Source: a bacterium HR27
GTDB taxonomy: Bacteria > Chloroflexota > Chloroflexia > Thermomicrobiales > Thermomicrobiaceae
NCBI GenBank assembly: GCA_002898975.1
Contig: BEID01000120.1
Location: 1-5,597, forward strand
Direction of reading: 5' to 3'
Length of the DNA: 5,597 nucleotides
The position numbers and the translations under genes were made by a program. Shown in pieces: positions 1 through 5,597 of the stretch. The first letter of the stretch is position 1; every line of letters begins with the position of its first letter. The notes under the pieces were generated by a model, which was given only the letters and a program-made list of their open reading frames with translations, ran no database searches and was not told the DNA's origin.

Positions 1-691
1 GGAGGTCTATTTCCAGCTGGTCGAGGCGATCGCGGGAATGGCCGAAGCGTGCCGCGCGCTCGGTGTTCCCGTGGTGAGCGGGAACGTGAGCCTGTACAAC
101 GAGACAGAAGGACGGTCGATACCGCCGACTCCGGTCGTCGGGGTCGTAGGACGGTTGCCTGACGTGCACCGTCATGCCGGGCTGGGTTTCGCAGGGCGGG
201 GAACGGTTTTCCTGGTCGGCCCAGATACGGCGAGTTTGGGGGCCAGCGAGTACCTGGCGTACTGCCGGGGACGGGTGGCGGGAGCACCACCGCCGCTCGA
301 TCTCGATCTCGAGTGGCGTGTGCAGGCTCTGGTGCGTGAAGCGATCCAGCGGGGCATGGCACTCGCTGCTCACGACTGCAGCGAAGGGGGATTGCTGGTC
401 GCGCTCGTCGAAAGCTGTGTCGTAGGCGGAATCGGCGGCACCTTCTCGGTGGAAACGTTGTTGGCGCGGAGCGGGCGCCTGGACGAGACGTTGTTCGGGG
501 AGAGCGGCTCGCGCGTGCTCGTCCAGGTGGCACCCGGTGGAGAAGGTGCGTTCTTGACGCTCGCTCACAATTACGGTGTGCCGGTGACCGAGCTCGGTCG
601 GACCGAAGGCACGCGCTTCACGCTGGTCGGGATCTTCGAGTGCGACCTCGACGAGTTGCGTGCTGCGTGGGGTGCGGGAATCGGTGCGTAA
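1..691 (+). CDS. purL: Phosphoribosylformylglycinamidine synthase, small-type PurL (3' part)
   Basis: The reading frame is open from the left edge (first full codon at base 2) to a TAA at 689-691, giving 229 residues, about the last third of a small PurL (usually 720-750 residues). PurL is the ATP-dependent synthetase that converts FGAR to FGAM in cytosolic purine synthesis. Family motifs seen are SGNVSLYNET (fragment residues 26-35), AHDCSEGGLLVAL (123-135) and LFGESGSR (164-171), which belong to the C-terminal AIR-synthase-like half with its nucleotide-binding fold. The protein ends soon after this domain, with no C-terminal glutaminase domain as in the ~1300-residue E. coli enzyme. It is therefore the small type, which is known to work with separate PurQ and PurS subunits; those would be expected upstream, outside the window. 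The apparent ATG at 38 is internal and not the start. purF follows 70 bp downstream on the same strand. Confidence 0.95.
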   Translation, partial: EVYFQLVEAIAGMAEACRALGVPVVSGNVSLYNETEGRSIPPTPVVGVVGRLPDVHRHAGLGFAGRGTVFLVGPDTASLGASEYLAYCRGRVAGAPPPLDLDLEWRVQALVREAIQRGMALAAHDCSEGGLLVALVESCVVGGIGGTFSVETLLARSGRLDETLFGESGSRVLVQVAPGGEGAFLTLAHNYGVPVTELGRTEGTRFTLVGIFECDLDELRAAWGAGIGA

Positions 692-717
692 GTAGTGACG
701 TGTCCGTACGGTCCTCG

Positions 718-726
718 TGGTAGACT
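718..726 (+). promoter_or_regulatory. Candidate extended -10 promoter for purF
   Basis: TG at 718-719, one base, then TAGACT at 721-726 match an extended -10 element (TGnTATAAT) with four of six core bases. A start near 733 would leave a leader of about 29 nt before the purF GTG. No good -35 lies at 16-18 bp. The nearest candidate, GTGACG at 695-700, is 20 bp away, which is too far for a normal promoter. purF may equally be read through from purL. Confidence 0.35.
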
Positions 727-751
727 GAAACGGGAACGACGTCAGGTCAGC

Positions 752-757
752 GAGGTG
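752..757 (+). promoter_or_regulatory. Ribosome binding site of purF, fixes the GTG start
   Basis: GAGGTG matches the complement of the 16S rRNA 3' end and sits 4 bases before GTG 762. The in-frame ATG at 771 has only GGGAG ending 2 bases upstream, which is too close. This favours GTG 762 as the start. Confidence 0.65.
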
Positions 758-761
758 CTGC

Positions 762-2192
762 GTGGGAGCGATGACGGGTCCACGCGAGGCCTGTGGGGTG
801 TTCGGCGTCTACGCGCCGGGTGAGGATGTAGCACGCCTCACCTTTTTTGGTTTGTACGCATTGCAGCATCGCGGGCAGGAGAGCGCAGGGATCGCGACGA
901 GCGATGGCGAGCGCATCTATCTGCATCGTCGCATGGGATTGGTCAGCTCGGCATTCACGGAGCAGGACCTGCGCGATCTCCGCGGGCATATCGCGATCGG
1001 TCATACCCGCTACTCCACGACCGGAAGCAGCGTTCCCGTCAATGCTGGACCGTTCGTCGTCGGTCAGGCCGGCGAAGCGATTGCTGTGTCGCACAATGGG
1101 AACTTGGTCAACGGCGAGGCATTACGGCGTGAGTTGCTCGAAGCCGGTATCGAGCTGGAGAGTACGACCGATACGGAAGCCCTCGCCTGGACCATTTACC
1201 GTCAGTCGGGCGAGAGCTGGACCGAGCGTATTCGCCGCGCCATGGAGCGCTTGGTAGGCGCCTACAGCCTCGCTATTCTGACCACCGATGCGCTCATCGC
1301 AGTCCGTGATCCTTTGGGGATCCGGCCGCTCTGTCTCGGGCGGCTGGACACAGGCTGGGTGGTCGCTTCCGAGACCTGTGCGCTGGCGACGATCGGAGCC
1401 GAGTTCGTCCGCGAGATCGATCCCGGCGAGATCGTGGTGATCGACGAGACGGGTGTGACATCGTATCCGGCCCCCGAACTCGCGCCCGACCAGGCGATGT
1501 GCGTCTTCGAGTTCATCTACTTCGCTCGTCCCGACAGTGCGATCATGGGTCAGCGCCTCCACGTGGTACGGCAACGGATGGGTGCCGAGCTCTGGCGGGA
1601 GCACCCGGCTGAGGCCGATCTCGTCGTTCCGCTCCCGGATTCAGCGGTGCCGGCGGCGATCGGCTACTCGCTCGCTTCGGGTATTCCCTATGCGGAGGCG
1701 TTGATCAAGAACCGCTACATCGGACGAACGTTCATCCAGCCCGATCAGCGTTTGCGGGAGCAAGGTGTCAAGCTCAAGTTCAACGCGCTGCCGGAGGTGC
1801 TGGAGGGGAAACGGGTCGTGCTGGTCGACGATACGATCGTTCGGGGGACGACCAGCCGCCCGATCGTGGAACTCCTCAAGCAGAATGGCGCGCGCGAGGT
1901 CCATATGCGCGTGCACTCGCCTCCGATCCGCTGGCCGTGCCATTTGGGCGTGGACATGGCGACGCGCGAGGAGCTTATCGCCGCGCACCTTTCGGTCGAG
2001 GAAATCGGGAAGGCCATCGGGGCTGACTCGATCGGGTACCTCTCCCTGGAGGGGTTGTTCCGGGCGATCGGGTTGCCGGCGAACCGCTTCTGTGCCGCGT
2101 GTCTGACTGGTCGCTACCCGGTTCCGATTCCACCGGAGCATTTCCAGCAACGGCTCGGCCGGCGGAGCGAACTCGTGATGGCACGCTCCTGA
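762..2192 (+). CDS. purF: Amidophosphoribosyltransferase (glutamine-PRPP amidotransferase)
   Basis: This 476-residue protein catalyses the first committed step of purine synthesis, using glutamine and PRPP to make phosphoribosylamine in the cytosol. The N-terminal half is an Ntn-type glutaminase. The catalytic Cys is residue 11 (EACGVFG), so a 10-residue propeptide must be removed to free it, as in Bacillus subtilis PurF. LQHRGQESAG (34-43), HTRYSTTG (81-88), SHNGNLVN (110-117) and RDPLGIRPL (182-190) are glutaminase signatures. The C-terminal half is a type I phosphoribosyltransferase with the PRPP loop VVLVDDTIVRGTTS (352-365). Cys247, Cys393, Cys444 and Cys447 fall where the B. subtilis enzyme binds its [4Fe-4S] cluster, so this is the iron-sulfur class rather than the cluster-free E. 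coli class. The GTG at 762 is chosen because of its ribosome binding site; ATG 771 would shorten the propeptide to 7 residues. It follows purL by 70 bp, a usual pur gene order. Confidence 0.97.
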   Translation: MGAMTGPREACGVFGVYAPGEDVARLTFFGLYALQHRGQESAGIATSDGERIYLHRRMGLVSSAFTEQDLRDLRGHIAIGHTRYSTTGSSVPVNAGPFVVGQAGEAIAVSHNGNLVNGEALRRELLEAGIELESTTDTEALAWTIYRQSGESWTERIRRAMERLVGAYSLAILTTDALIAVRDPLGIRPLCLGRLDTGWVVASETCALATIGAEFVREIDPGEIVVIDETGVTSYPAPELAPDQAMCVFEFIYFARPDSAIMGQRLHVVRQRMGAELWREHPAEADLVVPLPDSAVPAAIGYSLASGIPYAEALIKNRYIGRTFIQPDQRLREQGVKLKFNALPEVLEGKRVVLVDDTIVRGTTSRPIVELLKQNGAREVHMRVHSPPIRWPCHLGVDMATREELIAAHLSVEEIGKAIGADSIGYLSLEGLFRAIGLPANRFCAACLTGRYPVPIPPEHFQQRLGRRSELVMARS

Positions 2193-2217
2193 CCAGGAAA
2201 CGATGGTTGCGGCGCTC

Positions 2218-2246
2218 TTGACCCAGCAGTGCAGGCGGCCTACACT
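2218..2246 (+). promoter_or_regulatory. Predicted sigma-70-type promoter of the gcvT-gcvH-gcvPA operon
   Basis: TTGACC (2218-2223) matches the -35 consensus at five of six bases. TACACT (2241-2246) matches the -10 at four of six, including its key first A and last T. The spacer is exactly 17 bp. Transcription would start near 2253, giving a leader of about 26 nt before the gcvT GTG. It lies in the 86-bp gap between purF and gcvT, so the gcv genes can be expressed apart from the pur genes. No transcription terminator is visible after purF, so some read-through is also likely. Confidence 0.6.
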
Positions 2247-2264
2247 CGCCGCGACGGGCTGGGT
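2221..2264. repeat. Nested inverted repeat overlapping the gcvT promoter
   Basis: ACCCAGC (2221-2227) is perfectly complementary to GCTGGGT (2258-2264). Inside it GCGGC (2235-2239) is complementary to GCCGC (2248-2252) around an 8-base loop that holds most of the -10 element. There is no T-run after it on either strand, so it does not look like a terminator. It could be an operator dyad or a structure in read-through purF mRNA. It could also be chance, since arms of 7 and 5 bp are short for GC-rich DNA. Confidence 0.4.
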
Positions 2265-2272
2265 GAAGGGGG
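2265..2272 (+). promoter_or_regulatory. Ribosome binding site of gcvT, fixes the GTG start
   Basis: GAAGGGGG ends 6 bases before GTG 2279. The next in-frame ATG lies inside the conserved N-terminal motif (FAGWTMP), so GTG is the only sensible start. The same 9-mer, GAAGGGGGC, precedes gcvPA. Confidence 0.6.
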
Positions 2273-2278
2273 CGGTAC

Positions 2279-3406
2279 GTGTCGCCGAAGGTGACTCCCC
2301 TGTACGAACGGCACCGGGCGCTCGGGGCACGTTTCATCGAGTTCGCTGGCTGGACGATGCCGGTCCAGTACGAGGGCATCATCAGCGAGCATCTCGCGGT
2401 GCGGACGCGGGCTGGACTGTTCGACCTCGGTCACATGGGCCAAGTGATCGTACGGGGGAAGGATGCACTGCCGTTCCTCCAGTATTTGACGCCCAATGAT
2501 GTGGCGGCGCTTTCGGCGGGAAAGGCCCAGTATTCGATGTTCCTCAATTCCTCTGGTGGCGTCGTCGACGATATCATCGTCTATCGCGTACCGGACACTG
2601 CCGAGTACCTCGTGGTCGTCAATGCTGCCAATACCGAGAAGGATCTCGAGTGGTTGAACGACCACCGCTCGCAGCATCCCGAGTGGTCGGTCGAGATCGA
2701 GGACATGTCGGCGCGGACCGGCATGCTGGCACTCCAGGGGCCACTCGCGGAGCCGATTCTCCATTATCTCACATCGTTCGACCTCGGCACCCTCCCCTCG
2801 TTCGGAATTGTTCGTACCGAGGTTGCAGGGATCGCCACGCTGGTGGCCCGAACGGGTTACACGGGCGAAGATGGGTTCGAATGCTATTGCCCGATCGAGC
2901 GTGTCGTGGACCTCTGGGATGCCATCCTGGAAGCAGGGCAGCCGCTTGGTTTGGTACCGGTGGGATTAGGGGCGCGTGACACCTTGCGGATCGAGGCAGG
3001 CCTTCCCCTCTATGGAAACGAACTCTCGCCGGAGATCACGCCGCTGGAGGCTGGTCTGGGCTGGGTCATTGCCTGGCACAAGGGGGCGTTCCTGGGTCGC
3101 GAGGCACTGGAACGGCAACGAGACCAGGGTCCGCCACGGCGGCTGGTCGGCTTCGAGCTCGTCGAACGTGGCGGTATACCGCGTCACGGGTACCCGGTGC
3201 AGTTCGAGAGCGTCGTCGTGGGAACGGTGACCAGCGGGACAGTCTCACCGACGCTCGGGAAGACGATCGGCATGGCGCTCATCGCGCGCCGCGCTGCTGC
3301 ACCGGGAAGGCCGTTGGAGATTCTGATTCGGGATCGGCTGGTGAAGGCCGTGCAAGTAAAACTGCCGTTTTACCGGCGGAGTCGGAGCACGAGCCGATCG
3401 GTATGA
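2279..3406 (+). CDS. gcvT: Aminomethyltransferase, glycine cleavage system T-protein
   Basis: This 375-residue protein is close to the usual 360-375 for bacterial T-proteins. It takes the aminomethyl group from the lipoyl arm of GcvH and transfers it to tetrahydrofolate, releasing ammonia and 5,10-methylene-THF. The start TPLYERHRALGARFIEFAGWTMPVQY (residues 6-31) is characteristic, followed by LFDLGHMGQ (47-55), GGVVDDIIVYR (93-103) with the acidic pair Asp97-Asp98 where the family's catalytic Asp lies, RTGYTGEDGFE (191-201) and ARDTLRIEAGLPLYGNE (232-248). The KLPFY motif at 361-365 is typical of true T-proteins and argues against the folate-binding paralogue YgfZ. A short basic tail rich in Arg and Ser (RRSRSTSRSV) follows KLPFY and is not typical of the family core. 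This is probably the first gene of the gcvT-gcvH-gcvPA operon, with its own promoter. Confidence 0.96.
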   Translation: MSPKVTPLYERHRALGARFIEFAGWTMPVQYEGIISEHLAVRTRAGLFDLGHMGQVIVRGKDALPFLQYLTPNDVAALSAGKAQYSMFLNSSGGVVDDIIVYRVPDTAEYLVVVNAANTEKDLEWLNDHRSQHPEWSVEIEDMSARTGMLALQGPLAEPILHYLTSFDLGTLPSFGIVRTEVAGIATLVARTGYTGEDGFECYCPIERVVDLWDAILEAGQPLGLVPVGLGARDTLRIEAGLPLYGNELSPEITPLEAGLGWVIAWHKGAFLGREALERQRDQGPPRRLVGFELVERGGIPRHGYPVQFESVVVGTVTSGTVSPTLGKTIGMALIARRAAAPGRPLEILIRDRLVKAVQVKLPFYRRSRSTSRSV

Positions 3407-3425
3407 CGTGCGTCAGAGGAACGCG

Positions 3426-3436
3426 AAGGAAGGGAG
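3426..3436 (+). promoter_or_regulatory. Ribosome binding site of gcvH, decides the start
   Basis: AAGGAAGGGAG ends 7 bases before ATG 3444. This supports ATG 3444 over the in-frame GTG at 3408, which lies one base after the gcvT stop and would add 12 residues not found in the family. Confidence 0.7.
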
Positions 3437-3443
3437 TGACGGT

Positions 3444-3842
3444 ATGGCAGAGGTTCGCGACGGTTTGCGGTACACGCGCACGCACGAATGGGTGCGCATC
3501 GAGGGTGATGTCGCGGTAGTTGGGGTCACCGACTTTGCGCAGTCGGAGCTCGGCGACATCACCTATCTCGAGTTGCCGGAGCCTGGCACGACCGTCAAGC
3601 AGGGGGACTCGATGGGTGTCATCGAGTCGGTCAAGGCAGCATCCGATATCTACGCGCCGGTATCTGGTGAGGTCATCGAGGCGAACACGGCGGTCGTGGA
3701 TTCGCCCGAAGTCGTGAACAAGAGCCCGTACGATGACGCGTGGCTCGTCAAGATCAAGCTCAGCGCGCCGGAGGAAGTGGACCGGCTGATGGATGCCGAA
3801 GCCTATCGGAAATTCCTCGCGGAGACCGCCGCGATGGCGTGA
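3444..3842 (+). CDS. gcvH: Glycine cleavage system H-protein (lipoyl carrier)
   Basis: This 132-residue protein is of normal H-protein length (about 125-130). It carries a lipoyl group on a lysine that shuttles the aminomethyl intermediate from the P-protein to GcvT and the reduced arm to the L-protein. The N-terminal motif RYTRTHEWVRIEG (9-21) is typical. VGVTDFAQSELGDITYLELPEPG (26-48) and GVIESVKAASDIYAPVSGEV (58-77) form the lipoyl domain, with Lys64 in ESVKAASD the expected lipoylation site. The C-terminal NKSPYDDAWLVKIKL (92-106) is also standard. It starts 37 bp after gcvT and ends 18 bp before gcvPA, so the three genes are probably cotranscribed. Lipoylation enzymes (LipA and LipB or LplA) are not in the window. 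Confidence 0.98.
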   Translation: MAEVRDGLRYTRTHEWVRIEGDVAVVGVTDFAQSELGDITYLELPEPGTTVKQGDSMGVIESVKAASDIYAPVSGEVIEANTAVVDSPEVVNKSPYDDAWLVKIKLSAPEEVDRLMDAEAYRKFLAETAAMA

Positions 3843-3847
3843 GTCGA

Positions 3848-3855
3848 GAAGGGGG
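3848..3855 (+). promoter_or_regulatory. Ribosome binding site of gcvPA
   Basis: GAAGGGGG ends 5 bases before ATG 3861 and lies in the 18-bp gap after gcvH. It matches the sequence before gcvT. Confidence 0.6.
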
Positions 3856-3860
3856 CCGGG

Positions 3861-5207
3861 ATGGTGTTCACACCGCATACGCCGGAAGACCGCACCCGAA
3901 TGCTCGAGGCGATCGGGGTCGATGCGCTCGAGCGCTTGTTCGATGCCATCCCGGCACGATATCGCTTCCCGGAATTGCGCTTACCACCGGCGCTGTCAGA
4001 GCCCGAGGTCTTTCGCGAGCTGGTTGCACGCGCCGGGCGGAATCGGGCGGCGATCGACACCCCCACCTTCCTCGGGGCTGGGTCGTACAACCACTACGTT
4101 CCGGCGGTCGTCCAGCAGATCCTGTGGCGGGGCGAGTTTTACACAGCGTATACACCGTACCAGCCTGAGGTCTCGCAAGGGACGCTCCAGTCGATCTACG
4201 AGTTCCAGTCACTCATCTGTCTACTGACCGGGATGGACGTGGCGAACGCGTCGATGTACGACGGTGCAACAGCCCTGGCAGAGGGCGCGCTCCTCTGCGT
4301 CTCGCCACCCCGCGGGCGGACGAAGATCGTGGTGACTGGAACGGTCCATCCCCACTATCGGAGCGTGCTGCGCACGTATACCCGTGGACTCCCAGTCGTC
4401 GTGGAGGAGTTGCCGACTCCAGCGAGCCTGCGCACGACCGTCGAGGACGTGGAGGGAGCACTCGACGATTCGACTGCGTGTCTGGTCGCTCAGTATCCGA
4501 ACTTCTTCGGTCGGATCGAGGATTTGGCAGTATTGGCCGAGCGGGCCCATGCGGTAGGGGCACGGTTCGTCGTCTCGGTCTATCCGATCGCGCTCGGTTT
4601 GCTTCGACCGCCAGGCGAGCTCGGGGCCGATGTCGTGACCGGCGAGGGACAGTGTCTCGGTATCCCGCAATCGTTCGGTGGGCCGGCGCTCGGGCTGCTG
4701 GCAGCGCGCATGGAACTGGTCCGTCACTTGCCCGGTCGTCTCATCGGTGCGACCGTTGACCGGGAGGGCAAGCGTGGGTTCGTGATGGTGCTGCAAACAC
4801 GCGAGCAGCACATCCGGCGCGAGAAGGCGACTTCGAATATCTGCACCAATCAGGGGCTGATGGCACTGGCTGCGACCGTATATGTCTCGGCTCTCGGGAA
4901 AGCTGGCCTCCGCAAGATCGCTGAACTGTGCTACCACAAGGCGCACTATCTCGCCGACCGTTTGGCGAGCCTGCCGGGGTGGGAACTGGTCGGCGAGGGG
5001 CCGTTTTTCAACGAGTTCGCGGTTCGCTGCCCACAGGATCCACGAGCGATCAACGAGCGGCTACTCGAGCACGGTATCATCGGTGGTCTGCCTCTCGGGA
5101 TGTTCGATCCTGCGCATGACGACCTCCTGTTGCTCCGTGCGACGGAACTGACGACGCGCGAGCAGATCGATCGACTGATCGACGTGCTCGCCGAGCACGC
5201 GGCGTGA
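3861..5207 (+). CDS. gcvPA: Glycine dehydrogenase (decarboxylating) subunit 1, P-protein N-terminal half
   Basis: This 448-residue protein has the normal length of the N-terminal subunit of the two-subunit P-protein; the fused form has about 950 residues. With GcvPB it decarboxylates glycine and loads the aminomethyl group onto lipoyl-GcvH. Motifs seen are FLGAGSYNHYVPAVV (70-84), the block YTPYQPEVSQGTLQ (97-110), FQSLICLLTGMDVANASMYDGATALAEG (115-142) and REQHIRREKATSNICTNQ (314-331). All are typical of the fold-type I PLP-enzyme-like GcvPA family. The PLP-binding lysine of the complex is known to lie in GcvPB, so this subunit alone should be inactive. The C-terminus (RATELTTREQIDRLIDVLAEHAA) looks complete, so this is a natural subunit and not a truncated fusion. 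Unusually, gcvPB does not follow: a hairpin terminator and der come next. Confidence 0.96.
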   Translation: MVFTPHTPEDRTRMLEAIGVDALERLFDAIPARYRFPELRLPPALSEPEVFRELVARAGRNRAAIDTPTFLGAGSYNHYVPAVVQQILWRGEFYTAYTPYQPEVSQGTLQSIYEFQSLICLLTGMDVANASMYDGATALAEGALLCVSPPRGRTKIVVTGTVHPHYRSVLRTYTRGLPVVVEELPTPASLRTTVEDVEGALDDSTACLVAQYPNFFGRIEDLAVLAERAHAVGARFVVSVYPIALGLLRPPGELGADVVTGEGQCLGIPQSFGGPALGLLAARMELVRHLPGRLIGATVDREGKRGFVMVLQTREQHIRREKATSNICTNQGLMALAATVYVSALGKAGLRKIAELCYHKAHYLADRLASLPGWELVGEGPFFNEFAVRCPQDPRAINERLLEHGIIGGLPLGMFDPAHDDLLLLRATELTTREQIDRLIDVLAEHAA

Positions 5208-5208
5208 G

Positions 5209-5238
5209 TCGGCAGTACGAGAAGCGATAGGGCACAAT
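5209..5238 (+). promoter_or_regulatory. Weak candidate promoter for der
   Basis: TCGGCA (5209-5214) and CACAAT (5233-5238) each match the sigma-70 consensus at four of six bases with an 18-bp spacer. If real, transcription would start near 5245, and the 5243-5269 hairpin would then sit at the very 5' end of the der mRNA. A match this poor can arise by chance; it is listed because der has no other visible promoter. Confidence 0.2.
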
Positions 5239-5242
5239 GGAA

Positions 5243-5273
5243 CCCGGATGCGTTCGCCGCGCATCCGGGCTTT
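5243..5273 (+). terminator. Probable rho-independent terminator after gcvPA
   Basis: CCCGGATGCG (5243-5252) and CGCATCCGGG (5260-5269) form a perfect 10-bp GC-rich stem with a 7-base loop, followed by CTTTC. The T-tract is only three bases, so termination may be partial. The stem begins 36 bp after the gcvPA stop and would end the gcv transcript. It lies only 25 bp before the der start and could also act as a leader hairpin of der. Confidence 0.65.
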
Positions 5274-5280
5274 CATGTTC

Positions 5281-5285
5281 GGGAG
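5281..5285 (+). promoter_or_regulatory. Ribosome binding site of der
   Basis: GGGAG lies 9 bases before ATG 5295. It is weaker than the sites of the upstream genes. ATG 5295 gives the standard Der N-terminus, so the start is well supported by homology. Confidence 0.5.
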
Positions 5286-5294
5286 CGCACAGCT

Positions 5295-5597
5295 ATGGCT
5301 TTGCCACAAGTCGCGATCGTCGGGCGTCCGAACGTCGGCAAATCAACGCTGTTCAATCGGTTGATTCGCCAGCGACGCGCCATCGTCGAGGAGGTTCCTG
5401 GTACGACCCGCGACCGCATTTACGGTGTCGTCGATTGGGACGGTATCCGCTTCGGATTGTTCGATACGGGCGGCCTTTTGACGGAAGAAGAGATCGCACG
5501 GTCGTCGGAGCGTGAACTCGTCGAAGCGACCAAGGCGCAGGCTGAGCTGGCAATCGCGGAGGCGGACGTGATCGTTTTCGTCGTCGACGCGTCGGCT
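5295..5597 (+). CDS. der: Ribosome-assembly GTPase Der/EngA (5' part)
   Basis: The frame is open from ATG 5295 to the right edge, giving 101 residues of a protein normally about 440-490 long. Der is an essential GTPase with two tandem GTP-binding domains and a KH-like domain; it helps mature the 50S ribosomal subunit. Seen here are the first domain's G1 loop GRPNVGKS (residues 10-17), G2 region PGTTRD (35-40), G3 DTGG (57-60) and the following [17 protein letters not shown] (83-99). The start [14 protein letters not shown] with [10 protein letters not shown] is characteristic of Der and differs from Era and MnmE. The stretch between DTGG and AELAIAEAD (residues 61-82, rich in Glu) seems slightly long for the family. 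der is functionally unrelated to the gcv genes and is separated from them by a hairpin. The second GTPase domain and the KH domain lie outside the window. Confidence 0.95.
   Translation, partial: MALPQVAIVGRPNVGKSTLFNRLIRQRRAIVEEVPGTTRDRIYGVVDWDGIRFGLFDTGGLLTEEEIARSSERELVEATKAQAELAIAEADVIVFVVDASA

Noticed and set aside
2193..2278. Glycine riboswitch upstream of gcvT
   Set aside because: Such elements are common before gcvT, but the whole gap is 86 bp and the predicted leader about 26 nt, too short for a tandem or even a single full aptamer; no matching core was seen.
1641..2330. 229-codon open frame on the - strand opposite purF and the gcvT start
   Set aside because: It overlaps conserved PurF motifs and the gcvT promoter, and has a low-information, Arg/Pro-rich product; a shadow frame.
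3408..3443. GTG start for gcvH one base after the gcvT stop
   Set aside because: It would add 12 residues not typical of H-proteins, and a strong ribosome binding site at 3426-3436 points to ATG 3444.
4221..4946. 241-codon open frame on the - strand inside gcvPA
   Set aside because: It lies wholly opposite a clear GcvPA coding region, resembles no family I know and is rich in Arg, as shadow frames in high-GC DNA are.
3861..5207. gcvPA as a truncated or frameshifted full-length GcvP
   Set aside because: Its length and C-terminus fit the standalone subunit, and no C-terminal P-protein sequence appears in any frame downstream before der.
5237..5515. 92-codon open frame starting at ATG 5237
   Set aside because: It starts beside the hairpin and overlaps der in another frame; the der frame carries the GTPase motifs, and this one has none.

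Overview
The window is a high-GC, densely coded stretch of bacterial chromosome. All six genes lie on the + strand: the 3' end of purL, then complete purF, gcvT, gcvH and gcvPA, then the 5' end of der (engA). All six products are recognisable housekeeping families. I see no mobile element, CRISPR array, RNA gene or phage gene, and no sign of a new multi-gene system. GC content is roughly 60%. Two complete genes start with GTG, PurF is of the iron-sulfur, propeptide-bearing type, PurL is the small form and the glycine cleavage P-protein is split. These traits fit a thermophilic, high-GC, deep-branching bacterium; my best guess is the Thermomicrobia (Chloroflexota), but this rests on general sequence resemblance and was not tested.

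Layout: positions 1-691 encode the C-terminal third of the small-type FGAM synthase PurL. A 70-bp gap with a candidate extended -10 promoter leads to purF (762-2192, GTG start), encoding glutamine-PRPP amidotransferase, the first committed enzyme of purine synthesis. An 86-bp gap follows. It carries a good sigma-70-like promoter (TTGACC, 17-bp spacer, TACACT) overlapped by a nested inverted repeat. This promoter probably drives gcvT (2279-3406), gcvH (3444-3842) and gcvPA (3861-5207), which are spaced by 37 and 18 bp and each have a purine-rich ribosome binding site. After gcvPA, a 10-bp perfect GC-rich hairpin (5243-5269) with a short T-tract looks like a terminator, and der begins only 25 bp after the hairpin.

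How the genes work together: PurL and PurF catalyse two early steps of IMP synthesis. GcvT, GcvH and GcvPA are the T, H and half of the P component of the glycine cleavage system, which turns glycine and tetrahydrofolate into methylene-THF, CO2 and ammonia. The two blocks are linked through glycine and one-carbon folates, which purine synthesis consumes. The other half of the P-protein (GcvPB, which carries the PLP lysine) is not next to gcvPA, and the L-protein is not here either, so a complete glycine cleavage system needs genes outside the window.

The points most worth a second look are the missing gcvPB, the inverted repeat sitting on the gcv promoter, the hairpin so close to der that a separate der promoter cannot fit after it, and a marked excess of the hexamer CGATCG.
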